This document shows positions 9,284 to 17,980 of a DNA stretch of 40,703 bases, in pieces. The stretch covers positions 1 through 40,703 of the forward strand of contig JAKSDJ010000999.1 of assembly GCA_022360155.1 (NCBI GenBank), read 5' to 3'. The stretch's first letter is position 1, and each line of letters opens with the position of its first letter. The stretch is from Chloroflexales bacterium. Its GTDB lineage: Bacteria; Chloroflexota; Chloroflexia; Chloroflexales; Chloroflexaceae. Made by a program: the position numbers and the translations under genes. The notes under the pieces were generated by a model that did not search any database, was not told the DNA's origin, and worked only from the letters and a program-made list of their open reading frames with translations.

Positions 9284-9313
9284 TTGCTTATCTACGGGGC
9301 AATGGTGTATGAT
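9284..9313 (+). promoter_or_regulatory. Possible promoter of the Ser/Thr kinase gene
   Basis: The 344-bp divergent region 9096-9439 holds one plausible plus-strand promoter: -35 TTGCTT (9284-9289), an 18-bp spacer and -10 TATGAT (9308-9313). It would leave a leader of about 120 nt before the ATG at 9440. Nothing else was recognised in the gap. Confidence 0.3.
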
Positions 9314-9439
9314 GGATTACGTAGGTTGTCTGCTGTAGTGTTGAGATCAGGCTCCATCTTGAACCACTCGCTGACAGAGACATAAGCATACGTACAAGGC
9401 GTTTTTGAGCTTTATGCGACATGCTGAAGCGAGGAACTC

Positions 9440-12070
9440 ATGACCCAACTGAATTTGATTGGTCATACATTAGGACATTTTGAAATCCTGGCTGAGTTGG
9501 GGCGGGGAGGTATGGCTGTAGTCTACCAGGCTCGCCAAATCAATTTGGACCGGATTGTGGCGATGAAGGTGCTACCGCCAGAGCTAACATATGATGCGAA
9601 TTATATTGCCCGCTTTCACCAAGAGGCAAAGAACGCGGCCAAACTAGAACACCCGCACATTGTGCCAATATACGAAATTGGCAGTGTTGCAGATAACTAT
9701 AACCCTGGAACACAACTCCACTTCATTGTGATGAAATTTATTCAAGGGCGCACGCTCAAAGATTTGCTTCACGATGAAGGCGCCCTTCCTATCACCCGTA
9801 TCGTCACCCTGTTGGAACAAGCCGGCAAGGCGCTTGACTACGCACACCGCTGCAACGTGATTCACCGTGATATTAAGCCATCAAACATTATGGTAACCGA
9901 TCACGACTGGGTTTATCTGACTGACTTTGGCCTGGCACGCGGTGTTGGTAAAGGATTACGCAGCGATCTCACTGCGGCGGGAACGGTGATAGGAACCCCA
10001 GACTACATGTCGCCAGAGCAGGCGCAAGGTTCATCAAGCATCGGCCCGCCAACTGATATCTATGCTGTCGGAGTGGTTCTTTACGAATTGCTGACCGGCA
10101 ATTTACCTTTTCAGTCTGATACGCCCATGGGAATGTTGGCAGCACGATTGTTGCAAGAGCCTCGCTCGCCACGCGATTTTTGTAGCGACCTGCCGATGGA
10201 GGTCGAGAATGTGATCATGCGCTCGCTGGCGCGCAATCCAGAAACACGCTATCCCCATGTTGCGGATTTAGTCGCAGCACTACGCCAGACAGTCGATATG
10301 ATGATAGCTTCTGCGCCGACTCGCTCTATCCCCACAACACAGGGCACAGCAGGGATGGAGACCATCGTCATCAAGCCCCAAGCAGAGTTTCCAACGTCTT
10401 CATCTCCGCCTGTGCTGCCAGCCTCCGACGCTGCTCCGGCAACACCAGAACCGCACCTGGCGCCTCCTTCGCCCGTGTTGCGAAAGACTCCGCCAACCCC
10501 GCCGCCCTTACCTACACCATCGGCTTCCAGCGCTGTGCCAGCCAACCAACCGGGTACAGCAGGAATACCGCAAGGACTTCTTGTCGGTGTAGGGTTGGCG
10601 ACCATGCTCATCGTATTCATGTGTGTCGGGTTGGTTATCTTGACCAACAGAGAAACTTCACCAGCAGTTATCGCAACAACGCTTACTCCTTCAACCCAAG
10701 GCACGGAGTTTGACATATTTCTGGAGACCGGTGACCAAGCACTGGCCCAAGAGCAGGGTCTGACTGATGCCATCACAGCATACCAACAAGCCCTGACCTT
10801 GCAGCCCAACAGCATGAGCGCGTTATCCAAACTCGCTCTGGCCTACAGTCTCCGCGGCAATTGGAAACGTACCGAAGAACAAGCGCGCGCCCTTATCGAT
10901 GTAGCTGAAACCAAATCTGATGCAGCTTTTGGCCATGCATTACTGGCCGGGGCGCTGTCCGCGCTTGAATCCAACGACGCAGCGCGTATTGAAGCAGAAA
11001 ACGCCATCGAAAGCAACCCGCAATTAGCCCTAGCCCAAGGGATGTACGCGAAAGCGCTGGCAAATCTGGCGATTGTGCAGAATGATGTCCAATTGATGGA
11101 GCAGGCCTTAGCAGCAGCACAGGATGCTGTTGATAAGCTGGGAGCAGAGTCGCCGCTAGAGCAAGCGCTAGTTTATAGCGCCGTCGGTGATGTGTACCAG
11201 ACTCATAGTCGTTTGACCAGCGACCAAGACGCGCACGATCAGGCGCACGACGCCTTCAGGCAGGCAATCGAGCTGCAAGAACAGATCGGGCTTTTTCACG
11301 CACATTTGGGCTATCTTTATCTACACAACGAAGATTATAAACAAGCGCGCAAAAAGTTCAATGACGCCATTGACCGTGATCCTGATTTTATCCACGCACA
11401 AACGGGAATTGGCTGGTCCTACTACCATGAGCGGAACTATGTACCGGCATTAAACGCTTTTGATGCGACTTTAACGATCGACGCCAGCAACCATGAACCG
11501 TACTATGGCAAAGGGCGCGTGGCGATGTTGCAACGTCAGTACGATGAAGCAGTAGTGCAATTCACCGAGGCTATTAAGCACAACGCACAAAACGCGACCC
11601 TCTACGCATGGCTCGGCGAGGCGCTCTTGTTTCAGGGTTACCACAGCGCCGACGAAGCAACAAAAGCTGAGTTCTACAACAAAGCCAGCGATGCGTACCA
11701 CACAGCCATAGGCATCAATGATCGCTTGGCGCTAGCTCACACTGGCTTAGGTTGGGTTTTCCAATACCAAGGCAACTATGCTGCCTCAGTCGAAGAGTTC
11801 GGAAAGTCGCTCGCAGTTGATCCAGACCAGAACGAAGCGCAAAATGGCCTAGGCTGGAGTCTTTACACCCTGAAACGCTACGCAGAGGCTGAAACCCACT
11901 TCAAGCGGGCAATCGAGTTGGACCCAGCCTACGAGAATGCCTTCTATGGGTTAGGTCGTTCGCTTGAGCAACTCGGTCGGCCTAATGAAGCGCGCACAGC
12001 GTATGAACAAGCCCTGGAGATCAACCCCGCATTTGAAGATGCACTTAAGGCGCTAGAAGGTCTGAAATGA
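9440..12070 (+). CDS. Membrane Ser/Thr protein kinase with C-terminal TPR repeats
   Basis: An 876-aa Hanks-type (PknB-like) kinase. Residues 1-290 are the kinase domain: glycine loop GRGGMAVVY, catalytic Lys in IVAMKVL, catalytic loop HRDIKPSNIM, DFG motif in LTDFGLARG and the SPEQ segment DYMSPEQAQG. A Pro/Ala-rich juxtamembrane linker (about 300-380) leads to one transmembrane helix near 385-408 (LLVGVGLATMLIVFMCVGLV). About nine tetratricopeptide repeats fill the rest, for example YAEAETHFKRAIELDPAYEN. The TPR half is predicted to face outside and bind proteins; the kinase half phosphorylates cytosolic targets. GCGAGG about 8 nt upstream supports the ATG at 9440. The stop overlaps the start of the next gene. 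Confidence 0.94.
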   Translation: MTQLNLIGHTLGHFEILAELGRGGMAVVYQARQINLDRIVAMKVLPPELTYDANYIARFHQEAKNAAKLEHPHIVPIYEIGSVADNYNPGTQLHFIVMKFIQGRTLKDLLHDEGALPITRIVTLLEQAGKALDYAHRCNVIHRDIKPSNIMVTDHDWVYLTDFGLARGVGKGLRSDLTAAGTVIGTPDYMSPEQAQGSSSIGPPTDIYAVGVVLYELLTGNLPFQSDTPMGMLAARLLQEPRSPRDFCSDLPMEVENVIMRSLARNPETRYPHVADLVAALRQTVDMMIASAPTRSIPTTQGTAGMETIVIKPQAEFPTSSSPPVLPASDAAPATPEPHLAPPSPVLRKTPPTPPPLPTPSASSAVPANQPGTAGIPQGLLVGVGLATMLIVFMCVGLVILTNRETSPAVIATTLTPSTQGTEFDIFLETGDQALAQEQGLTDAITAYQQALTLQPNSMSALSKLALAYSLRGNWKRTEEQARALIDVAETKSDAAFGHALLAGALSALESNDAARIEAENAIESNPQLALAQGMYAKALANLAIVQNDVQLMEQALAAAQDAVDKLGAESPLEQALVYSAVGDVYQTHSRLTSDQDAHDQAHDAFRQAIELQEQIGLFHAHLGYLYLHNEDYKQARKKFNDAIDRDPDFIHAQTGIGWSYYHERNYVPALNAFDATLTIDASNHEPYYGKGRVAMLQRQYDEAVVQFTEAIKHNAQNATLYAWLGEALLFQGYHSADEATKAEFYNKASDAYHTAIGINDRLALAHTGLGWVFQYQGNYAASVEEFGKSLAVDPDQNEAQNGLGWSLYTLKRYAEAETHFKRAIELDPAYENAFYGLGRSLEQLGRPNEARTAYEQALEINPAFEDALKALEGLK

Positions 12071-12747
12071 GTATGGCTAGCCGGCCAAAGCATATTGTCC
12101 TGATTGGACCGCCTGGGTCCGGGAAGAGCACGCTCTCCGAGCGATTGATCCAGCGAGCGCCTTTGACTCTGATCGCTACCGGGAAGCGGCTGCGTGACGA
12201 GATACGCCAGGGCAGCGCAATTGGTCGCCAGATAGAAGCGCGGCTCGACCAGGGTCATTTCGCGCCAGACTCGTTGATGGACAAGTTGATGCGCGAGTGG
12301 CTCACCAACGTTCCGCCCGACTATGGCTTTTTGCTCGATGGATATCCACGCTCACGCAAGCAAGCCTTTGCGCTGGAAGGAATGCTTGCCGATCTCAAGC
12401 GCCCGCTCGATCTGGTCATTGCCTTGGAGTTGAATATCAACGAGGCGATTCGGCGTCTGAGCGGGCGGCGTATCTGTGAGGGCGGAGGTGAACCATTTAC
12501 GTTGCATATTGATGATGTTGCAGCGATGCATCGTTGCTGGGAACGAGGCGGGCGCCTCGTCCAACGCGATGATGATCGAGCAGAGGTGATCGCAGAGCGA
12601 TTACATGTCTACGTAGAACAAACCCAACCGCTGATCGATTTCTACCAGCATGATGGACGCTTGCGCATGATCGATGCGCAAGGTTCACCCGATGAGGTTG
12701 CAGAACGGGTCATGGCCCTGTTGAATGACATGGAACTTGAAATCTAA
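12067..12747 (+). CDS. Adenylate kinase-like nucleoside monophosphate kinase
   Basis: A 226-aa P-loop kinase interconverting AMP/ATP and ADP. The P-loop GPPGSGKST is at about 14-22, the NMP-binding region at TGKRLRDEIRQGSAIG, the signature LLDGYPRSRKQA replaces the usual DGFPR, and the LID ends in QRDDD. The LID region (GRRICEGGGEP ... CWERGG) keeps two cysteines of the four that bind zinc in Gram-positive enzymes, so zinc binding is doubtful. The ATG overlaps the kinase-gene stop (ATGA), implying translational coupling. A second in-frame ATG lies two codons on. Because the motif is non-standard and a housekeeping adk would usually sit with ribosomal protein genes, this may be a second, divergent copy. 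Confidence 0.85.
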   Translation: MSMASRPKHIVLIGPPGSGKSTLSERLIQRAPLTLIATGKRLRDEIRQGSAIGRQIEARLDQGHFAPDSLMDKLMREWLTNVPPDYGFLLDGYPRSRKQAFALEGMLADLKRPLDLVIALELNINEAIRRLSGRRICEGGGEPFTLHIDDVAAMHRCWERGGRLVQRDDDRAEVIAERLHVYVEQTQPLIDFYQHDGRLRMIDAQGSPDEVAERVMALLNDMELEI

Positions 12748-12873
12748 AACGGTGGAACGTTCGCAGCTTGGAAGATCGCACCACAGCGTATAACCCGAGC
12801 GCCTGCTCGTCACGTTTCACCCATCACTTGTTGAAGATATTTTCGTTTCCCATAATGCCGGTTATATCCATGT

Positions 12874-13015
12874 TTAGGGCTCCATCAAAATGAGGCGTCA
12901 GCCGCAGATCAACGGAAATCAACTGCAACATGAACGCAGGTATCTCGCAATCTACGCTTATTTGCGTCCATTTGCGTCATCTTCGTTCTATTGCAGAACT
13001 TTGATGCAGCCCTAA
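12874..13015. repeat. 142-bp element bounded by 16-bp inverted repeats
   Basis: TTAGGGCTCCATCAAA (12874-12889) and TTTGATGCAGCCCTAA (13000-13015) are inverted repeats matching at 15 of 16 positions. The interior holds the motif GCGTCCATTTGCGTCATC (12964-12981), which recurs inverted near 18149-18167 and in shorter form near 32646. No coding capacity. It resembles a MITE or an extragenic palindromic element and ends 7 bp before the tpx -35 box. Confidence 0.65.
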
Positions 13016-13022
13016 TCCGTGT

Positions 13023-13051
13023 TTGACAAACCACATTGCTATGCCTACAAT
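13023..13051 (+). promoter_or_regulatory. Strong sigma-70 promoter of tpx
   Basis: TTGACA (13023-13028), a 17-bp spacer and TACAAT (13046-13051): a perfect -35 and a one-mismatch -10 at ideal spacing. The predicted start site lies about 30 nt before the ATG at 13090. GAGGAGGAG at about 13073-13081 is the ribosome site. Confidence 0.8.
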
Positions 13052-13089
13052 CCTCATGTTTGGATGTGTTAATGAGGAGGAGAGTATCG

Positions 13090-13608
13090 ATGAGTGTAGA
13101 ACGCGCAGCTGCGTTTGATTTCTTGGGACCGAAAACGCTGATTGGGCCGGAATTGAAGCCGGGAGATGCCGCACCAGATTTTACCCTGGTAGGAGGGAAG
13201 GGGGCGCTCGTCAGCAAAAGCGCCTTTACGGGCAAACCAATGCTGATTAGTGTTGTACCCTCGCTGGATACCGGTGTATGCTCAAAGCAGACTGTACGCT
13301 TTAACGAATCAGCGCGCGATATGGGCGATAAGGCTCATTTTCTAACTGTCAGCGCTGATCTGCCATTCGCTCAGTCTCGTTGGTGTGGTGCGAACGGAGC
13401 CGACAATGTTCAGGCGCTCTCAGACCATCGCGATATGAATTTTGGCAACGCCTACGGCACTCATATCAAAGACTTGCGCATCGAAAGCCGGGCCGTCTTT
13501 GTCGTTGACGCCCAAGGCGTTATCCGTTACGCTGAATATGTTCCAGTAGCCGGAGAGGAGCCAAACTATGATGCGGCGCTCGTAGTTCTGCGTGAATTGG
13601 CTGGTTGA
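13090..13608 (+). CDS. tpx: Thiol peroxidase (Tpx, atypical 2-Cys peroxiredoxin)
   Basis: A 172-aa peroxiredoxin that reduces hydroperoxides, normally recycled by thioredoxin. The peroxidatic Cys is at residue 64 in PSLDTGVCSKQT and the resolving Cys at 99 in SADLPFAQSRWC, a spacing of 35 that is typical of Tpx. The conserved end motif (EPNYDAAL) is present. The ATG at 13090 is chosen over an upstream in-frame start at 13036 because that one overlaps the promoter, while 13090 is preceded by a strong GAGGAGGAG. It stands alone between a repeat element and hairpins, so it is probably monocistronic. Confidence 0.95.
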   Translation: MSVERAAAFDFLGPKTLIGPELKPGDAAPDFTLVGGKGALVSKSAFTGKPMLISVVPSLDTGVCSKQTVRFNESARDMGDKAHFLTVSADLPFAQSRWCGANGADNVQALSDHRDMNFGNAYGTHIKDLRIESRAVFVVDAQGVIRYAEYVPVAGEEPNYDAALVVLRELAG

Positions 13609-13625
13609 AGCTAGCGAGAAAGAGA

Positions 13626-13648
13626 CTTGTATCATTTGCCGATACAAG
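13626..13648 (+). terminator. Hairpin just after tpx
   Basis: CTTGTATC (13626-13633), a 7-nt loop and GATACAAG (13641-13648): a perfect 8-bp stem 17 nt past the tpx stop. No U-tract follows, so it may stabilise the mRNA end rather than terminate. Confidence 0.35.
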
Positions 13649-13762
13649 CGAGTCTAGCCTGGCTGAACGTTCTGCATCGGTAAACATACGCCGTGTTGCG
13701 TGCAGACAAGACCTTGTTCATATCTACGAACTACGTTCGTTCTTCAGTTGTCTCCTATGATT

Positions 13763-13789
13763 GTGTCGTGTGGCTCAACCACACGGCAC
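13763..13789 (+). terminator. 11-bp hairpin between tpx and the DICT/STAS gene
   Basis: GTGTCGTGTGG (13763-13773), loop CTCAA, CCACACGGCAC (13779-13789): eleven pairs with one G-T wobble, followed by the T-rich GATTTATTT. It lies 71 nt before the next ATG. A rho-independent terminator or attenuator is plausible. Confidence 0.45.
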
Positions 13790-13860
13790 GATTTATTTGG
13801 AAGAGTACGCCCATACACAAGGTGCGTGATGGCGAATGAATTAGAAGGCAGGAACAAGCG

Positions 13861-14991
13861 ATGACTTCCGCAAATACACCCAATGTTTCGCTCTTCTCCG
13901 TTTTGCAGGAACAAAAGGATGGGACAGTACCAGTTTTTCAAGCATCACAAGGGATGCTCATCGATATTAGCCGTACACTCGAGGATTGCATCCTCGAAGA
14001 TCGACTCTCTTCAATCATCACAATCGGCATTCAGGATCGCGATTACTGGAGCACGGAGCCGGAGCGCTACGAACAACTTGCCGATATCGCGGCGCAAATC
14101 TGCGTCTTTACCGACGATGACACATCTCGGTTGGCCGAGCGCCATACTGTTTTGTCACTCGCCGATGATACAGCACTACGTCAGGAATGGTTCATTGTGA
14201 TCCTCGGACAGAAGTTTTCGGCTGTGCTCTGTGGGCGAGATAATCAACATAGCATCATACAAAACACCTACGGCAACTTCGAGACCATTCTTTCATTTCA
14301 ACCAGACATCGTCAAACGCGCTCTAGCAAGCGTTTTACCCATTGTTGAGCATAAACACCCTGACCAAGCCGCCAAACTACGCGAGGCAGCGACTCAGTTT
14401 TCTGCTACAGCATCGGACAATCTCTACTTGACGCGAATTATCACCCGGATCATCGGCCACCTCCAGGGGCGATATAAACAGTTGAACGATTTGCTCAGGG
14501 AAACCAATTACCTGCGCGAGCAGCAGATGCGCCTCGAAACCGTCGTATCGGAACTGGCTGTGCCTGTCGTACCTTTGCTTGATGGCGTTATCGTGCTGCC
14601 TCTCGTCGGAACGATTGACACCCGTCGCGCCCAGCAGGTGATGGAGAGTCTGCTCACCGGCATTGCCGAACAACAAGCCGACGTAGCCATTATTGATATT
14701 ACCGGTGTTTCCGTGGTAGACACCGCTGTGGCCAACTACGTCATCCAGTCGATTCGGGCTGCGAGCCTGCTCGGCGCCCACGTGATCCTAACCGGTATCG
14801 GGGCGCGGATTGCCCAAACCCTGGTCACACTCGGGGTCGATTTTTCGGTTGTCACGACACTCAGCAATCTACGCGATGGGATCGAGAGCGCCATCGCCAT
14901 GCGAGGGTTGCAACTCGTCCCGATCACCAATCACAAAAAGGAAACAAGCAATGTCACAGCAGGATCTGTGCTCAAAATAGACGAAGGCTAG
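13861..14991 (+). CDS. DICT-like sensory domain protein with STAS domain (RsbR-like)
   Basis: A 376-aa cytosolic signalling protein. The N-terminal ~180 residues resemble DICT sensory domains (SLFSVLQ, then a ligand-binding-like fold with RYEQLADIAAQICVF and WFIVILGQKFSAVLC). A coiled linker (YKQLNDLLRETNYLREQQMR) leads to a C-terminal STAS domain (about 225-350) with PVVPLLDGVIVLPLVGTID and the phosphorylation-type loop DITGVSVVDTAVA. In RsbR proteins the Thr/Ser of this loop is phosphorylated by an RsbT-type kinase. No RsbT/RsbS partner is adjacent. The DICT call is by pattern and less certain than STAS. AGGCAGGAA upstream supports the ATG. A related STAS domain occurs at 17176-17946. Confidence 0.85.
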   Translation: MTSANTPNVSLFSVLQEQKDGTVPVFQASQGMLIDISRTLEDCILEDRLSSIITIGIQDRDYWSTEPERYEQLADIAAQICVFTDDDTSRLAERHTVLSLADDTALRQEWFIVILGQKFSAVLCGRDNQHSIIQNTYGNFETILSFQPDIVKRALASVLPIVEHKHPDQAAKLREAATQFSATASDNLYLTRIITRIIGHLQGRYKQLNDLLRETNYLREQQMRLETVVSELAVPVVPLLDGVIVLPLVGTIDTRRAQQVMESLLTGIAEQQADVAIIDITGVSVVDTAVANYVIQSIRAASLLGAHVILTGIGARIAQTLVTLGVDFSVVTTLSNLRDGIESAIAMRGLQLVPITNHKKETSNVTAGSVLKIDEG

Positions 14992-15047
14992 CCATCGTAA
15001 GCTTCCTTTTTCTAACCTGTTTGTATGACCCAAAGAACAACGATATA

Positions 15048-15056
15048 TGATACAAT
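15048..15056 (+). promoter_or_regulatory. Possible extended -10 promoter of the radical SAM gene
   Basis: TGA-TACAAT fits an extended -10 (TGn followed by a near-TATAAT box) 35 nt before the ATG at 15091. No clear -35 at the right distance. Low confidence. Confidence 0.3.
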
Positions 15057-15090
15057 AAGCGCACAAATGTTTGCATGACAGGTGTGCGCC

Positions 15091-16248
15091 ATGACAGTTA
15101 TCCAGATCGAACCTGATATACAGCAGAAGCTGGCGATTTTGAGTGACGAAGCCGCTGACGAGATGACTGCTGTACCCAACGAAGCGCGTATTCGACAGGG
15201 TATTCGGCATCCTACCGGCTTCATCTACAATGCTACCCAGGAAGGGGGCGGCACGACCCGGCTGTTTAAGGTTCTGCAAACCAACGCCTGCCGCTATGCT
15301 TGTAAATACTGCTTTACCTCGTGTGCGATCCGACATCAGCGCACTACTTTCAAGCCCAACGAACTGGCGACGACCTTTGTCTCACTTACGCAGGCCAAAC
15401 GAGTTGATGGTCTCTTTCTCTCCTCCGGCATTGTGCCCGACGCCGATACGACGATGGAGAAGATGCTCGCCACCGTCGAGCAATTGCGGCTACGCGATGG
15501 CTACACCGGCTACATCCACCTCAAGCTCATCCCCGGCGCCTCCTATGATCTCATTGCCCGCGCGGTCGAACTAGCCGACCGCGTGAGCCTCAACCTCGAA
15601 GCGCCCAATCAGGCCCGCTTGTCGGACCTAGCGCCCGACAAGGAATTTACTGAGAGCATGTGGGGCCGAATGGTCTGGGCTAGCCAATTAATGCGGCAAG
15701 CACGCCGAGAAGGCCGTCAGGCGGCCCGCAGCCTGACGACCCAGTTCGTGGTGGGGGCGGTGGGTGAGAGCGACCGGGAATTGCTGGAGACAGTGCAGCG
15801 CGCCCATCGCGAATTAGGCCTGTGGCGGGCGTACTTCAGCGTCTTTCACCCGATCGAACGTTCGCCGCTGGCCGACCAACCCGCTGAAGACCCGACTCGG
15901 GCCTTGCGCCTCTATCAATCCGACTTCATGCTCCGCGACTACGGCTTCAGCTATGCGGAGTTGCCTTTTGACGAGCAAGGGCTCCTGCCCCGCGACAAAA
16001 CCCCAAAACAAGCCTGGGCCGAACAGCACCTCTTTGAGCCCATCGAAATCAACCGCGCCCCTCGCCACGCCTTGCTGCGCGTGCCAGGCATCGGCCCGCG
16101 TTCCGCCGACAAGATTATCGCCGCGCGCCGCACGGTCCGCCTGCACGACCTGGTGCAACTCCAAGCGCTTGGTGTTACGATTGGCTGGGCCGCGCCCTAT
16201 GTCCTGCTGGATGGGCGACGCGCACCGGTACAGCTGCGGTTGTGGTAG
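15091..16248 (+). CDS. Radical SAM protein with C-terminal HhH, putative DNA modification/repair type
   Basis: A 385-aa protein. The radical SAM [4Fe-4S] motif is NACRYACKYC (Cys 67, 71 and 74; CxxxCxxC), followed by the conserved SSGI strand and an (alpha/beta) barrel. The C-terminus carries a helix-hairpin-helix DNA-binding motif, LLRVPGIGPRSADKIIAAR. This combination matches the family named putative DNA modification/repair radical SAM protein, with distant likeness to spore photoproduct lyase; the real substrate is unknown. In many genomes a second uracil-glycosylase-like protein accompanies it; none is here. ACAGGTG upstream supports the ATG at 15091; a GTG three codons earlier is also possible. 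Confidence 0.88.
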   Translation: MTVIQIEPDIQQKLAILSDEAADEMTAVPNEARIRQGIRHPTGFIYNATQEGGGTTRLFKVLQTNACRYACKYCFTSCAIRHQRTTFKPNELATTFVSLTQAKRVDGLFLSSGIVPDADTTMEKMLATVEQLRLRDGYTGYIHLKLIPGASYDLIARAVELADRVSLNLEAPNQARLSDLAPDKEFTESMWGRMVWASQLMRQARREGRQAARSLTTQFVVGAVGESDRELLETVQRAHRELGLWRAYFSVFHPIERSPLADQPAEDPTRALRLYQSDFMLRDYGFSYAELPFDEQGLLPRDKTPKQAWAEQHLFEPIEINRAPRHALLRVPGIGPRSADKIIAARRTVRLHDLVQLQALGVTIGWAAPYVLLDGRRAPVQLRLW

Positions 16249-16362
16249 ATCGTCGGGATGGACGTAGATGGCATAACGAGATAGATGAACAACAGCACGA
16301 GGACAATTCGCTTGACGGCTGGTGGTGGCTGGTCGGAAGGGGAAACTTTGGAAAGCCCGACG

Positions 16363-17028
16363 CTACCCAGACGGCGCCTGAGCAACGATTTGCTGCAAGG
16401 TTTGCAGGTTGCTCGCTTTGTCAAAGATGGCGCGGATCGGTATATCAAACCCGACCACAACTACACTGGCAATCGTTCCGGAGCGGGCTTTGGTCAAAAG
16501 TTGGTAGGCGCTGTCTTGCAACACATACTGCTCGACCGTGTGTAGCGCAGGGTCGAGCAGCCAGTACTCGCGCACTCCATGTGCAGCATAATCTTCGAAC
16601 TTGAGGCCGCGATCCTTGGCTTCCGTGCTGGGGGACAGCACCTCGACCACCAGATCGGGAGCGGGAAACTGCATCTGCTTGGGTGTGAACTCCACGGCCT
16701 TCTCCGTGCCAAAGAAACAGATATCCGGCTCGTAGTCGTTACGCGTGAGGGTGATCAGCATCTTCTCATAGCCGACAAAGCCAAGATTGTGAATCTGGAC
16801 ATACGTTCTCAGCAGTACAAGCAAATTCCCTGATGCGTCGGTATGCTCCAATCTTGCTGGCGACTGCACAACGACCTCCCCGTTGATGAATTCGGCCTTT
16901 TCCTGCTCGGTGATCGTGTCATAGAAGCGCTGCCGCCGCGTACGCTCTTCCTCCAGCACAGCCTGGATCTGCTGGTAGTAGAGCGATAGTTGCGGGGAGT
17001 GCAACAGTTGTTCGATAAGCGTCGTCAT
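16363..17028 (-). CDS. Uma2-family endonuclease (PD-(D/E)XK fold)
   Basis: A 221-aa protein of the Uma2 (DUF820) family, a restriction-endonuclease-like fold abundant in Chloroflexota and Cyanobacteria. The core motif is visible: EPDICFF, then APDLVVEVLSPST with the catalytic Asp and Glu, then DRGLKFEDYAAHGVREYWLLDP. The biological role of the family is not established; domestication of transposon nucleases has been suggested. I chose the ATG at 17026-17028, which has GGGAG 7 nt upstream; the open frame extends 32 codons further but without family-like sequence. It is convergent with the radical SAM gene. Confidence 0.85.
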   Translation of the reverse strand: MTTLIEQLLHSPQLSLYYQQIQAVLEEERTRRQRFYDTITEQEKAEFINGEVVVQSPARLEHTDASGNLLVLLRTYVQIHNLGFVGYEKMLITLTRNDYEPDICFFGTEKAVEFTPKQMQFPAPDLVVEVLSPSTEAKDRGLKFEDYAAHGVREYWLLDPALHTVEQYVLQDSAYQLLTKARSGTIASVVVVGFDIPIRAIFDKASNLQTLQQIVAQAPSG

Positions 17029-17175
17029 CGCCATCTCCCGTAGATAACCTACGCCTATTGTACCAACCCAGTGCGCGCGGTGCAATAGGCCTGAAAGTCG
17101 TCCGAATCTCCTCATATTCATCAATCCAGGCCCAGCTAACCCATCCAGCCAGGGAAATCACAGTCCAGTATCGAA

Positions 17176-17946
17176 CTATTTGACCATGTTATTCAGCACC
17201 ATCTGGAGATCGGCTGCAGTCCGAAGCGATTGCAGATCAAGGCCCCAATCGACGATCGTTTGCGCCGCTTCTGGCCGGACGCCTATCAAGATTACTGCGG
17301 CGCCAAGCAAGCGTGTCACCTGAGCCACCGACAGCAGGCCCTGAGCAACCTGACTATCCGCCACGGGCACACCAGTAATATCGAGCAACAGATAGCGCGC
17401 TGACGCACGTTTCAGCTCATGCAACGCTCGCTCCTGAATGTTTGCCAAACGCTCGGTGTCAATCGCGCCGATCAACGGCATCACCAGCGTTTTGTCGGTG
17501 AGCGGCAGAACCGGCACACTTAGTTCGCGGATGGTCTGTTGCTGCTGTGCATTCTCGTCCAGCAGGCGAGCCTGCTCATTCGACCGAGCCTCAACCTCGG
17601 CAAGCGCGGCCTGGAGATCGGAGGTGCGTTGTTCAACACGTTGCTCTAGATCCTCCAACGTTGAACGAAACTGCGTCGCCATCACATTGAATGCGTGAGC
17701 CAACGCGGCAATTTCACGCGGCTCGCTGACCGCAACTTGGGCCTCACGTTCGCCGGCAGCGATCTGGTTCGCCGTATTCATCAGGCTCATAAGGGGTAGG
17801 GTTAAGCGCCTTGAGAGATAGACGCCCATCACTGCAGCAAGGATGAGCGCACCTAGAACATCGGTAGCGTATGCTCTTTTTGACAGGATGAACAGGATGA
17901 ACAGGATTATCGATGGCATTCTGATGCTGAATGTACACAAGCTCAT
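17176..17946 (-). CDS. 5'-truncated HAMP-STAS signalling protein
   Basis: A 256-aa frame. From residue 28 on it is ordinary: a transmembrane helix (VLGALILAAVMGVYLSRRLT), a HAMP domain (TANQIAAGEREAQVAV), a coiled coil, and an RsbR-type STAS domain with PVLPLTDKTLVMPLIGAID and DITGVPVADSQVA. The expected N-terminal helix and extracytoplasmic sensor are absent. Residues 1-27, including the start, are encoded by a small inverted-repeat element (17863-17980) with the repeated CAGGATGAA unit, which gives an artificial hydrophobic run IILFILFILS. No ribosome site precedes the ATG. It is either a broken gene or a captured fragment; the STAS part is intact. Confidence 0.7.
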   Translation of the reverse strand: MSLCTFSIRMPSIILFILFILSKRAYATDVLGALILAAVMGVYLSRRLTLPLMSLMNTANQIAAGEREAQVAVSEPREIAALAHAFNVMATQFRSTLEDLEQRVEQRTSDLQAALAEVEARSNEQARLLDENAQQQQTIRELSVPVLPLTDKTLVMPLIGAIDTERLANIQERALHELKRASARYLLLDITGVPVADSQVAQGLLSVAQVTRLLGAAVILIGVRPEAAQTIVDWGLDLQSLRTAADLQMVLNNMVK

Positions 17947-17980
17947 CGTGTCAATCTTGTAATCCTGTCAATACGCTACC
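17863..17980. repeat. 118-bp inverted-repeat element at the 5' end of the HAMP-STAS gene
   Basis: The left end GGTAGCGTAT is followed, after an 8-nt insertion, by TGACAGGAT (to 17889). The right end (17962-17980) reads ATCCTGTCAATACGCTACC, its reverse complement without the insertion. Inside is a tandem of CAGGATGAA, a unit common as a dispersed repeat in such genomes. It spans the junction where the STAS gene loses its sensor domain. Confidence 0.6.
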
